From Muricoccus roseus (GTDB taxonomy: Bacteria > Pseudomonadota > Alphaproteobacteria > Acetobacterales > Acetobacteraceae): 64,000 nucleotides of DNA. Shown here piece by piece: positions 16,533 to 24,314 of this stretch. Each line of letters opens with the position of its first letter. Positions within the stretch are counted from its first letter, which is position 1. The stretch spans positions 1 through 64,000 of the forward strand of contig NZ_FQZF01000009.1 in NCBI RefSeq assembly GCF_900141905.1, read 5' to 3'. The translations under genes were made by a program, and so were the position numbers. The notes below the pieces were generated by a model. The model was not told where the DNA came from, searched no databases, and saw only the letters and a program-made list of their open reading frames with translations.

Positions 16533-17801
16533 TCAGGCCAGGGCGCGCAGCGCCTGGACCGTCCTGCGCGGGCGCAGCGGCAAGGCCCCCGGCCCCGCGA
16601 CCCGACGCGCCACGCCGCAGATATAGTCCACCTGCGTCGCCGTCATGTCGCGCCAGAAGGGCAGGCCGATGGCGCGGCGCGCGATGGATTCCGTGGCGGG
16701 CAGCGGATCGCGCGGGCAATCGGCATAGGCGGGGTGGCGATGGCACCCCTCCCCCCACCAGCGCAGCGTACTGATTCCCTCCCGCTCCAGCTCGGCGATG
16801 CCATCCAGCCGGTCGGCCGGCCAGAGCACGGAAAGCGTGGCGCTGACCCAATCCCCGCCAAAGCCGGGAGAGGGCGCGAGGCGCGGATCGCCCGCCAGCG
16901 CCTCGGCGTAATGCCGCGTGAGGGAAAGCCAGCCCGCGCGCGTCTCGGGCCAAACATCCAGCGCGGCGAGGCCAATGGCCGCCGCATATTCCGACATTTT
17001 CGCATTGGTCCCGGCCAGCACCGCCTCCCGCGAGCCGAGGAAGCCGAAGCTGCAGAGCCGGCGCAGCCGCTCCATCCAGTCCGGATCCTGCGACAGCACC
17101 ACCCCGCCCTCCCCGATTCCGAAGGCCTTGGTGGCGTGCAGGCTGACGATGACGGGGCAGCGCCCGACCGGCATCGGCCCGCCCACCCGCAGGGCATCGA
17201 AGGCCGCCGCCGCGTCGATGATGACGGGAATGCCGGTCCGCTCGGACAGCGCATCCCACCGCGCCGTATCCAACGGGCGCCCGAAAGGGGCGACGACGAG
17301 GATGGCACCGATCTCGTCCAGGTCGGGCCGTGCCTCCACCGCATCCGGGTCCAGCGCCCAGCTGCTGGAATCCACATCGGCGAAATGCGGCACCAGCCCG
17401 GCCTCCCGCGCGGCGCCGGCGGTGGCGACGAAGGTCCAGGCGGGCATGAGGCATTTGCGCCCGGGCGCGACGAGGCTGGCGCGCAGCGCGAGCGCCAGGC
17501 CCAGCGTCGCATTCGCCGTCAGCGCCACCGATTCCGGCGCCACGCCGAAATGCGCGGCCAGCCGAGATTGCAGGCGCAGCCAGAGAAGTCCGTGATTCGC
17601 ATACCAGTGATTCGCGTCGATCTCCTGCAGATAGGGCAGGATGGCGCGCGCGTCCGGCAGGCGCGGGCGGGCGACGGGCATGGCGGGGGCGGCAAAGCCG
17701 CGCGCCATCATCGGGCTCTCCTGCCGCGCCGACATGCGCGACGGGCGGGTGGGGCCGAGCGGACGGGTGGCGTCCAAGGGCATGATGGCGCTCCTGATCA
17801 T
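16533..17801 (-). CDS. DegT/DnrJ/EryC1/StrS-family PLP aminotransferase
   Basis: It encodes 422 residues (ATG at 17801; residues 1-45 look unstructured, so the true start may be internal). It has a fold-type I aminotransferase core. The TANATLGLALAL segment (95-106) forms the PLP phosphate cup, IPVIIDAAAAFDAL has the ring-binding Asp196, and SLHATKAFGIGEGGVV contains the Schiff-base Lys225. A late HPAYADCP loop and a PFWRDMTATQVDYI end are typical. Family members aminate keto-sugars (dTDP/UDP/GDP-linked) for surface glycans or antibiotics; some are dehydratases. It sits between a glycosyltransferase and an acyltransferase gene. Confidence 0.85.
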   Translation of the reverse strand: MIRSAIMPLDATRPLGPTRPSRMSARQESPMMARGFAAPAMPVARPRLPDARAILPYLQEIDANHWYANHGLLWLRLQSRLAAHFGVAPESVALTANATLGLALALRASLVAPGRKCLMPAWTFVATAGAAREAGLVPHFADVDSSSWALDPDAVEARPDLDEIGAILVVAPFGRPLDTARWDALSERTGIPVIIDAAAAFDALRVGGPMPVGRCPVIVSLHATKAFGIGEGGVVLSQDPDWMERLRRLCSFGFLGSREAVLAGTNAKMSEYAAAIGLAALDVWPETRAGWLSLTRHYAEALAGDPRLAPSPGFGGDWVSATLSVLWPADRLDGIAELEREGISTLRWWGEGCHRHPAYADCPRDPLPATESIARRAIGLPFWRDMTATQVDYICGVARRVAGPGALPLRPRRTVQALRALA

Positions 17802-17845
17802 CCTGACCGGGCGCCGCCCGCCTGGGCGGACGGCCGGGTCGAAGG

Positions 17846-19030
17846 CTAGGAAGGAAACCTTTCCAACCGGTTTCCGGCCTGGACGAGGCCCGCAAGGTCG
17901 ATCATCCCGCGCAGGAAGCCCTCCGGGCCGAACTCCTCCTCCGCCATCGCCAGCGCGGCATCGGTCAGCGGCCCGTGATCCGTCGGGTCGTGAAACAGGG
18001 CGGCGATCCGCTCGGCCAGGTCATGCGCTGTCCATTCGCAGCCGAAGAAGCTCGGAATCCCGGCGAGGCGCCCACGCGTGAACGCATTCTGATCCGAGAC
18101 GACGCAGGCCCGCGCGGCGAATCCGTTGGGTATCCGCTCATGTACGCCATGGCTGAAGTTCGGATTGGTGCTGACCAGAAACTGCGTCGCGGCATAGAGC
18201 GCGGGCAACTCCCCCGCGGGGATGGCCGCCCGCCAGGTCGCGCGGGCACTGGCCATATCGAGATGATCCCAGCCACGGCCGATGATCACGGCATCCAGCG
18301 GCAGCAGCGCACGGGCAAAGGCATCCGCTCGAAGGCCGCGGATGTAGAGATCCACCTGGAAGGTGAGCGCGAAGAGTATTTCCAATCGCTCTTCCAGATA
18401 CAGGCCTCGCGCCATGGCGGCATCGAGCACGATGTCGGTGATGTCGCCGGTCGGGCGGAGCGCCGCGATCTCCGCCGCATCATGCAGCACGGCACGCAGC
18501 GGCGCGGGCCAGCCGTTCCACTCGGCCCGGCGTCGCACGGGATCGTCGGCGGTCTTCACGAAGACCATGCGATGCGGCCGACGTGACCAGGGAATGTCGT
18601 CCCGCGCGGGGTTCGGCAGCACGCCATGCGGCAGCAGTGCCGAAATCTGCGGCGAACGGATGAAGCGCCGCTGCAGATCCAGCCAATCCCGGAACATGTA
18701 GCCATTGGCCACGAAGCGGGAGGAAACCCGATGCGCCGTGGGAAGCTGGCAGGGCGTGTCGGCCAGCGCCGAGACGAAGGGAACCTGCAGCAGCTCCCAG
18801 AGATTCTCGCCGCCGACATCCAGCCGCGAGCCGATGCCGGCCGCGCCCCAGGCGAAGGCGATGCCCTCCCGCGCCAGCGGCTGCAGCCGGTCCGCCCATC
18901 CGGGTTCGTGCAGGTCGATCAGATGCCCCTGCAGCCCCATGGGCGCGAGCGGCTCCATGATCGCGCGGCTGAAATCAGCGAGAATGCCGTTCTCGTTCTC
19001 GCCCACGAAGGCGACGACATGGGATGCCAT
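17846..19030 (-). CDS. CgeB-like/GT-B glycosyltransferase
   Basis: It encodes 394 residues from the ATG at 19030. The N-terminal half has an alternating beta-alpha pattern (VVAFVGENENGILADFSRAI, NLWELLQVPFVSALADTP). The C-terminal half contains the CgeB/Glyco_trans_1_2 hallmarks: YAATQFLVSTNPNFSHGVHE, RIPNGFAARACVVSDQNAF and LAERIAALFHDP. The likely reaction is transfer of a sugar from a nucleotide donor; the acceptor is unknown. It is 56 bp downstream of the flavoprotein gene and 44 bp upstream of the aminotransferase, consistent with one transcript. Confidence 0.7.
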   Translation of the reverse strand: MASHVVAFVGENENGILADFSRAIMEPLAPMGLQGHLIDLHEPGWADRLQPLAREGIAFAWGAAGIGSRLDVGGENLWELLQVPFVSALADTPCQLPTAHRVSSRFVANGYMFRDWLDLQRRFIRSPQISALLPHGVLPNPARDDIPWSRRPHRMVFVKTADDPVRRRAEWNGWPAPLRAVLHDAAEIAALRPTGDITDIVLDAAMARGLYLEERLEILFALTFQVDLYIRGLRADAFARALLPLDAVIIGRGWDHLDMASARATWRAAIPAGELPALYAATQFLVSTNPNFSHGVHERIPNGFAARACVVSDQNAFTRGRLAGIPSFFGCEWTAHDLAERIAALFHDPTDHGPLTDAALAMAEEEFGPEGFLRGMIDLAGLVQAGNRLERFPS

Positions 19031-19086
19031 CCTGGCCTACCCTCCGGTGAAGGCCATGCGGCCGCCGGCAGGATGGCGCGGCGCGG

Positions 19087-20181
19087 TTAAGCCGGGGTGA
19101 AGCCGCCAGCCCCAGGCAAGCGCATGCGGGCGGCGGCGAGGCGCGCGAGGCCCGGCATCGCCCCGGCGGCCAGGGCGAGCGCGCCGGGCGCCGCCTCCAT
19201 CCCGCGCGCGACGAGCCCGGACCAGCGCATCGGCCGGTCGAAGCGGCGGTTCAACGCCGCATGGAAGGCGCCGGCCTGCTGCCCCGCCAGGATCGCCCGC
19301 GCGGCCGCCGCCCCGCCCTCCAGCGCCATCGCCACCCCATCCCCCGCGAGGGAGGGCACCACCGCGAACTGGTCGCCGATGCGGTACAGGCCGGGCTCCG
19401 CGGCGCCGGCGTCACGGTGGCGGAAGCCATAGGGCACGCGCGCGACGGCCATCGGCCGGGGCAGCAGCGGCTCGGCGCCCCGCAGCAGCGCGGCCGCCCG
19501 CGCCGACCCCGCCGCCACGCGCGCCAGCAGCGCCGCCGGGTCACGCGCCTCCGCCCCCGCGGCCCGCAGCGCGGCGCAGAGATTCGCGCCACCACCCGCG
19601 CGCGGCTGCAGGCCGGCATATCCGCCCGCGGAGGGCAGCAGCACGACCGTATCCTTCAGGGGCTCCTCCAGGCGCAGCGGCAGCTTCAGCCCGATCGCGC
19701 CGCCCGGCACTGGTCGGGCATGGCCGCGCAACTCATGCTTGCCGGTCGCCAGCACCAGCGCGCCGGCCTGCAGCGCGGCCCCGTCCGAAAGCCGGACGGA
19801 CCAGGCCGCGCCCTCACGCGCCGCACCGGCCACGGCGCGCCCGCGCAACACCCGCGCGCCGGCGCCCTGCGCCAGCCCCAGCAGCGCCTCGTCCAGCACC
19901 GCGCGCGGAAGGCTCCAGGCCCTGAAGGGCAGGCTCCAGCACGCCTCGCGCGGACCGCTGGCCAGAATCGCCCCCTCGATCGGCGCCGCGCCCAGCCCCG
20001 GCAGGGAGAGGCCAAGCCCTTCGAGCAGCCGCGCCGCATCGGGGCCGAGGAATTCCCCGCACACCTTCTCCCGCGCGCCCGCCTCGCGTTCCACCAGCGT
20101 CACGCAGGCGCCGCCGCGCGCGAGGGTGATGGCCGCCGCCGCCCCCGCCGGCCCACCGCCGACCACCAGCGCATCCGTCAC
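19087..20181 (-). CDS. FAD-dependent oxidoreductase/hydroxylase of the polyketide cluster
   Basis: It encodes 364 residues. The GTG at 20181 overlaps the methyltransferase stop (GTGA), indicating coupling. The N-terminal dinucleotide fold is DALVVGGGPAGAAAAITLAR, followed by VEREAGAREKVCGEF as in geranylgeranyl-reductase/UbiH-like flavoproteins. LVLATGKHELRG is at about 140, and the second FAD motif is YRIGDQFAVVPSLAGDGVAM. Together with a type III PKS and a methyltransferase it resembles the logic of Streptomyces srsABC, where a flavoprotein hydroxylates the phenolic lipid ring. Substrate inferred from context only. Confidence 0.8.
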   Translation of the reverse strand: MTDALVVGGGPAGAAAAITLARGGACVTLVEREAGAREKVCGEFLGPDAARLLEGLGLSLPGLGAAPIEGAILASGPREACWSLPFRAWSLPRAVLDEALLGLAQGAGARVLRGRAVAGAAREGAAWSVRLSDGAALQAGALVLATGKHELRGHARPVPGGAIGLKLPLRLEEPLKDTVVLLPSAGGYAGLQPRAGGGANLCAALRAAGAEARDPAALLARVAAGSARAAALLRGAEPLLPRPMAVARVPYGFRHRDAGAAEPGLYRIGDQFAVVPSLAGDGVAMALEGGAAAARAILAGQQAGAFHAALNRRFDRPMRWSGLVARGMEAAPGALALAAGAMPGLARLAAARMRLPGAGGFTPA

Positions 20182-20870
20182 GCCGCACCGCCCGAGACGG
20201 TCCAGCGGAAGGGAAAGGCCCAGCCCAGGCGCGCCGAAACGCCCGCCTGCGCGATCAGCCCCTCCCAATCCGCGCGCGAGAAGCCACGGGCGATGGAGAC
20301 GGTGCTGTCATGCACCACCATCGGGTCCATCCGCAGCAGCCGCACCCCGGCCCAGACGACGCCCCAGGGCAGCGGATGCCGGTGCAGGTCGCTGATGAAC
20401 CAGCCGAGCTCCGCCCGCGCCTCCATCCAGCGCAGGAAGCGCAGAAGAGTCTCGTCATCCAGGTGATGGGTGAACAGCGCACAGATCACCGCATCGAAGC
20501 GCTCCGCGGGATCGAGCGCGAAGAGATCCGCGGTCATCCAGCGCACGGGCAGGCCCGGATGCCGCGCGCGCGCGTGAACGGCCGCATGCGGCGAACGGTC
20601 CAGCGCGACCAGCTCCAGCGCGACCCCGCGTGCCGCACCCCAGGCGGCGACCCGCGCGAGCATGTCGCCACCGCCCGCGCCGACATCCAGCACGCGCATC
20701 CGCCGCGCCCCCGTGCGGCGCGCCAGCGCATCCAGCCATCGCAGCGTCGGGCAATAAGCCAGGCTCATGCGGTTGATGCGCTCGAGGTCGCGCAGCGCGG
20801 CGGAGAAGGCGGCGAAGTCCTGCGCCGCGTCATCCATGATCTCCGGCGCGGAGGAACGCGCGCGCAGCAC
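20178..20870 (-). CDS. Class I SAM-dependent methyltransferase of the polyketide cluster
   Basis: It encodes 230 residues from the GTG at 20870, 2 bp after the PKS stop; an ATG at 20837 would lose the conserved SAPEIMDD start. Motif I is MRVLDVGAGGGDMLARVAAW, motif II is LVALDRSP, and a post-I region reads FDAVICALFTHHLDDETLLR. This places it with UbiE/UbiG-like methyltransferases. It lies between a type III PKS and a flavoprotein gene, so O- or C-methylation of a resorcinol/quinone product is likely. Confidence 0.8.
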   Translation of the reverse strand: MLRARSSAPEIMDDAAQDFAAFSAALRDLERINRMSLAYCPTLRWLDALARRTGARRMRVLDVGAGGGDMLARVAAWGAARGVALELVALDRSPHAAVHARARHPGLPVRWMTADLFALDPAERFDAVICALFTHHLDDETLLRFLRWMEARAELGWFISDLHRHPLPWGVVWAGVRLLRMDPMVVHDSTVSIARGFSRADWEGLIAQAGVSARLGWAFPFRWTVSGGAA

Positions 20871-20872
20871 GG

Positions 20873-21925
20873 CTAGACCGTCGCGAAGCGCATGGTCTCG
20901 GCCGAAAGTCCGGGGCCGAAGGCCATGGCGATGCCGCGCCGCCCGGCCTCGCGCGCTTCCAGCATGTCGCGCAGCACGAACATGATAGTGGGGGAAGACA
21001 TGTTGCCATGCGCCTCCAGCACCGCGCGCGAAGCGGCCAGCGCGCCCTGCGGCGGGCCGCAGGATTCCTCCACCGCGTCCAGCACGGAACGCCCGCCGGG
21101 ATGGATGGCCCAGAGGTCGAAAGCCTCCGGCGGCGCGCCGTCCAGCAGCGCGGGAAGGCGCGGCGGCAGCGCGCGGGCGAGGCTCTTCGGCACCTCGCCG
21201 GAGAGCACCATGTCGAAGCCGTTGTCGCCCACGCGCCAAGCGATCTGCTCCTCCGCCTCCGGCAGCAGCGCGCAGCGGAAACCATCGAGCCGCAGCCCCT
21301 CGGGATCGGCGCTCACCAGCGCGGCGGAGCATCCATCCCCGAACAGCAGGAAGCAGAGGAGCTGCTCCACCTCGGGCCTCTCCTGCAGATGCAGGGTGCA
21401 AAGCTCGCAATTCACCACCAGCACCCTGGCGGCGGGGTCGGCCCGCACGGCATCCCGCGCCAGGCGCAGCGCCACGATGGCGGCCTGGCAGCCCATGAAG
21501 CCGATATTCGTCCGCGCGACCGTCTCATCCAGGCCGAGGCGCGCGCTGATCGCATGGTCCAGCCCCGGCGCCGCGAAGCCGGTGCAGGAGGCGACCATGA
21601 GATGGGTGATGCCCTCCACGGGCCCGAGCGATTCGAGCGCCCGGAAGGCCAGGGCCGGCGCCTCCGCCTCCCAGCGCGCCATCCGCGCCCGGGTGGTCGG
21701 GAAACGACCGGCTTCGTAGAAGCCCTCCGCATCCACATATCCTGGCCGGCCATCCGGGCGCAGCACGCTCCAGCGGCGGCTGATGCCGGACCGGTCGGCC
21801 ATGCGCGAGAAAAGCCGGCGCTCCCGGCCCTCGGGGATCAGCCCCTCCGCGAAGGCGCGGAAGGTGTCATGCACCTCATGGCCCGGGTTAGCGGTGCCGA
21901 TTCGGTTGAGGAAGGCAGGGGCCAT
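20873..21925 (-). CDS. Type III polyketide synthase (chalcone/stilbene synthase family)
   Basis: It encodes 350 residues, the usual length. The catalytic triad is complete: Cys114 in VASCTGFAAPG, His275 in AIHPGGRS and Asn308 in AHGNMSSPT. FGDGCSAALV and a GPGLSAET C-terminal loop are also typical. Homodimeric enzymes of this family condense an acyl starter with malonyl-CoA and cyclise the chain to pyrones or (alkyl)resorcinols. It is the first gene of a tight minus-strand series (stop to next start: 2 bp). A GAGGGGAG sits just before the ATG. Confidence 0.9.
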   Translation of the reverse strand: MAPAFLNRIGTANPGHEVHDTFRAFAEGLIPEGRERRLFSRMADRSGISRRWSVLRPDGRPGYVDAEGFYEAGRFPTTRARMARWEAEAPALAFRALESLGPVEGITHLMVASCTGFAAPGLDHAISARLGLDETVARTNIGFMGCQAAIVALRLARDAVRADPAARVLVVNCELCTLHLQERPEVEQLLCFLLFGDGCSAALVSADPEGLRLDGFRCALLPEAEEQIAWRVGDNGFDMVLSGEVPKSLARALPPRLPALLDGAPPEAFDLWAIHPGGRSVLDAVEESCGPPQGALAASRAVLEAHGNMSSPTIMFVLRDMLEAREAGRRGIAMAFGPGLSAETMRFATV

Positions 21926-22012
21926 CTCCCCTCAATTCGTGCCGACGGACGAAATTTGCAGAGGCGTGACGACCTCCGGGCCGGACACGTCCCCGTCAGC
22001 GCGGGCCGGACC

Positions 22013-23473
22013 CTAACGCCAGGTCGGACCCGGCGCCTTGCGGACCCGGCGCATCACCTCCTCGGCGGAGGAGATGCCCCCTTCCCAGAACTCGTCGATC
22101 AGGTCGCGATTCGCCATCACCCAGGCCGAGACGCGCTCGAAGTCGCTCTGCCCCAGGCCGCCGCTCACCTGCATCACCATCGGCTCCACCATCAGCACGG
22201 TCAGCCGGTCCGTATCCAGCCGCGTGCCGGGGGTCACGCCGACGAGGATGTTCTCGTCTCCGTGCCCGCGGCGCAGCCACACCACCTGGGGCAGGCCGGT
22301 CAGGTGGGAGCGGATGCGGATCATGTCGTCCATGATCTGATCCGTCGGACCACTCCCTTCGGCCGCCTCCTCGCGGCGCGGACGCCGGTCCTCGCGCGGC
22401 CGGTCGTCCCGCTGCCTGTCCTCGCGCGGCCGATCCTCGCGCGGCCGATCCTCGCGCGGCCGATCCTCGCGAGGGCGGTCCTCACGCGGGCGGTCATCGC
22501 GCCGCTCGTCGCGCGGGCGGTCGTCCCGGGCGCGGTCGTCGCGCGTCCGGCCCTCCCGGCGGGTATCCTCGCCGGGGCGCGGGCCGGTCGGCGGCTGCGG
22601 GAGTGCCTCCTGCGCCGGCTCAGGCCGGGCCGGCTCGGGCAGCGGTGCCGGCGGGGGCACGGGCGGCGCCGCTGCCGGTGCCCCGGCCGCCACGGCCTCG
22701 GCGGGCTGGGCATGGCGCACGCTCACGCCCTCATCGTCCACGGCCAGCTCGATCGACAGATCGGCCTCAAAGACCAGGCGCAGGGCGGATTCGAAGGCGG
22801 CCCGGAAGGAGGCGGCATCGGCGCCCGGCGCGCCAAAGCGCGTCATCAATTCGGGCCAGGGCGTGGTCACGGTGGCATCCGGCCCGCCCCGCGCCAGGGC
22901 CTCGCGCGTCCAGGCATGGGCGTCCATCGCCTCGGCCGAAGCCGAGAGGCCGCGCAGGATCGCGCGGTCCAGCGCCACCGGGTGCTCGGCCAGGCTCACC
23001 AGGAAACGCGCGTTCAGCTTCACCTGGGCGGGCCAGCCCCCGCCGCGCGGGCGGCTACGGGCATCTAGGACCGAAAGCTCCGGCCCGTCATCCACCGAAA
23101 CGGTGATCCGCGCGCCCACCAGCCGCTCCACCTGCTCGGCCAGCGGGGCGACGGCCCCCTCCCCCAGCCCCATCCGCGCTGCCAGCTCCGCCGCATCCGC
23201 GCCCAGCGCCACGGAGGGGCTGCCGGCACGCAGCGCGCTGTCGCAGAGATAGGCGAGCAGCAGGCGCAGCCCCGGGCCATCCGGCAGGGATTCGCCGGCC
23301 ACGGCGGGGGCGATGCGGAGCGCGGCGCCCGCGCCGTCCCGCCGCCATGCCTCGGTCAGCGGCTCGACCGGCAGGCCGAGGCGACAGAAGGCGGCGTGGT
23401 GCCACTGGACGGATTCGGGCGCGGACGCGCGATCGGTTTCCGCCGTGACGGCTGGATCGGTACGGGTCGTCAT
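22013..23473 (-). CDS. RepA_C-like plasmid-replication-family protein with DRPRE repeat linker
   Basis: It encodes 486 residues from the ATG at 23473. Residues about 60-265 follow the pattern of the plasmid RepA (RepA_C) winged-helix initiator family: LLLAYLCDSALRAGSPSVAL, WPAQVKLNARFLVSLAEHPV, AMDAHAWTREALAR and WPELMTRFGAPG. Then comes a proline-rich spacer, about 20 tandem copies of an acidic/basic DRPRE pentapeptide (about 315-370) and a C-terminal domain of about 110 residues (IRSHLTGLPQVVWLRRGHGD, ending RRVRKAPGPTWR). No parAB or origin iterons are visible nearby. It is probably a chromosomal derivative of an initiator with a new role. Confidence 0.65.
   Translation of the reverse strand: MTTRTDPAVTAETDRASAPESVQWHHAAFCRLGLPVEPLTEAWRRDGAGAALRIAPAVAGESLPDGPGLRLLLAYLCDSALRAGSPSVALGADAAELAARMGLGEGAVAPLAEQVERLVGARITVSVDDGPELSVLDARSRPRGGGWPAQVKLNARFLVSLAEHPVALDRAILRGLSASAEAMDAHAWTREALARGGPDATVTTPWPELMTRFGAPGADAASFRAAFESALRLVFEADLSIELAVDDEGVSVRHAQPAEAVAAGAPAAAPPVPPPAPLPEPARPEPAQEALPQPPTGPRPGEDTRREGRTRDDRARDDRPRDERRDDRPREDRPREDRPREDRPREDRPREDRQRDDRPREDRRPRREEAAEGSGPTDQIMDDMIRIRSHLTGLPQVVWLRRGHGDENILVGVTPGTRLDTDRLTVLMVEPMVMQVSGGLGQSDFERVSAWVMANRDLIDEFWEGGISSAEEVMRRVRKAPGPTWR
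22386..22515 (-). repeat. 15-bp in-frame tandem repeat encoding DRPRE units
   Basis: Nearly perfect 15-bp units (for example CGATCCTCGCGCGGC in plus orientation at 22431-22445 and 22446-22460) are arrayed in the linker of the RepA_C-like gene. Flanking units are degenerate. The frame is preserved throughout, so this is a coding minisatellite that could expand or contract. Confidence 0.8.
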
Positions 23474-23823
23474 GGACGGCAGGGGTCAGAACTCGAAAGG
23501 GATGGCGATGGGGGCCGCATGGCCGGAGCCGAGGAGAAGGCGGCCGTCTCGGCACGGAGATAATCGCCACGCCCGGCTGCGGCAAGCCCGCGCAGCCGAA
23601 GTTGGCCCCGCCCGGAGGTCCCGGAGGGGCGAAAAGACGAGAGCTTCGAGGGTGCGGCCAGAAAGCCGCGCCGGGCGCCCGCCCGGATCTTCCCCCGCCC
23701 TGCCGGCCCATCGGACCCGCGGCGGGAGGCGGCGGCCTGGCTCGCATGGGGCCAGGCCGCACCTGCGGCACCGAAGGGGCGCCACCGGCAGGCGCGGCGC
23801 TCCAGGGAGCGCCGCAGGGACCG
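23474..23823. other. 350-bp noncoding gap with two strong hairpins
   Basis: This region lies upstream of the RepA_C-like gene and downstream of the HU gene, both on the minus strand. It holds a hairpin CGGCCTGGC/GCCAGGCCG (23733-23759) and the HU terminator described separately. I see no reading frame with protein-like composition and no RNA gene. Confidence 0.45.
23794..23815 (-). terminator. Terminator hairpin of the HU gene
   Basis: GCGGCGCTCC (23794-23803) and GGAGCGCCGC (23806-23815) form a perfect 10-bp stem with a 2-nt centre, 8 bp downstream of the HU stop codon. No T-tract follows. Confidence 0.55.
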
Positions 23824-24189
23824 TCAGACGGCCTCCTTCAGCTCCTTGGCGGGGCGGAAGGCGATCTTCTTGGAAGCGGCGATCTGGATCTGCTCGCCGG
23901 TCGCGGGGTTGCGGCCCATGCGGGCGGGGCGCGACTTCACCTCGAGGATGCCGAGACCGTTGATGCGGATCTTCGCGCCTTCCTTGAGGTGGTCGGCGAG
24001 GGACTGGACGAAGTCGTTGACGATCGTCTCGGCCTGCTTCTTGGGCATCTCGTGGCTTTCCGCCAGGGAAGCCGCGAGCTGCTTCAGGCTCACCACCGCC
24101 GAGGTCGCGGCCTTCGCCGCACCCTTCGCGGGGGCCTTCGCCGCCGGAGCCTTCGCCGCGGGCTTCTTGGGTGCCGCTGCCTTTGCCAT
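23824..24189 (-). CDS. HU-family DNA-binding protein with lysine/alanine-rich N-terminal tail
   Basis: It encodes 121 residues from the ATG at 24189, versus about 90 for plain HU. Residues 1-30 are a histone H1-like tail (AKAAAPKKPAAKAPAAKAP). The HU/IHF fold follows: a helical dimerisation part (LKQLAASLAESHEMPKKQAE), then the beta-arm with GLGILEVKSRPARMGRNPAT (GRNPATGE is the diagnostic arm motif) and a C-terminal IAFRPAKELKEAV. It is a nucleoid protein that bends and compacts DNA. Tailed HU proteins are known in several alpha- and gammaproteobacteria and in deinococci. Confidence 0.9.
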   Translation of the reverse strand: MAKAAAPKKPAAKAPAAKAPAKGAAKAATSAVVSLKQLAASLAESHEMPKKQAETIVNDFVQSLADHLKEGAKIRINGLGILEVKSRPARMGRNPATGEQIQIAASKKIAFRPAKELKEAV

Positions 24190-24314
24190 GTGATCCGCCT
24201 GTCTGTTGCGCGTGGTCGCCGAAATCACCACGAAGCGCGGAAGTCAACAATAGGGATGGCGCGATTCCTCAATGGGGCCGGGCAAAATTGGCATCCGCGC
24301 CACACCCGCCCCCG

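Noticed and set aside
22386-22515. Regular 15-bp repeats that resemble a CRISPR array
   Set aside because: Units are contiguous with no spacers, stay in the reading frame of the RepA_C-like gene and encode DRPRE pentapeptides; no cas genes are nearby.
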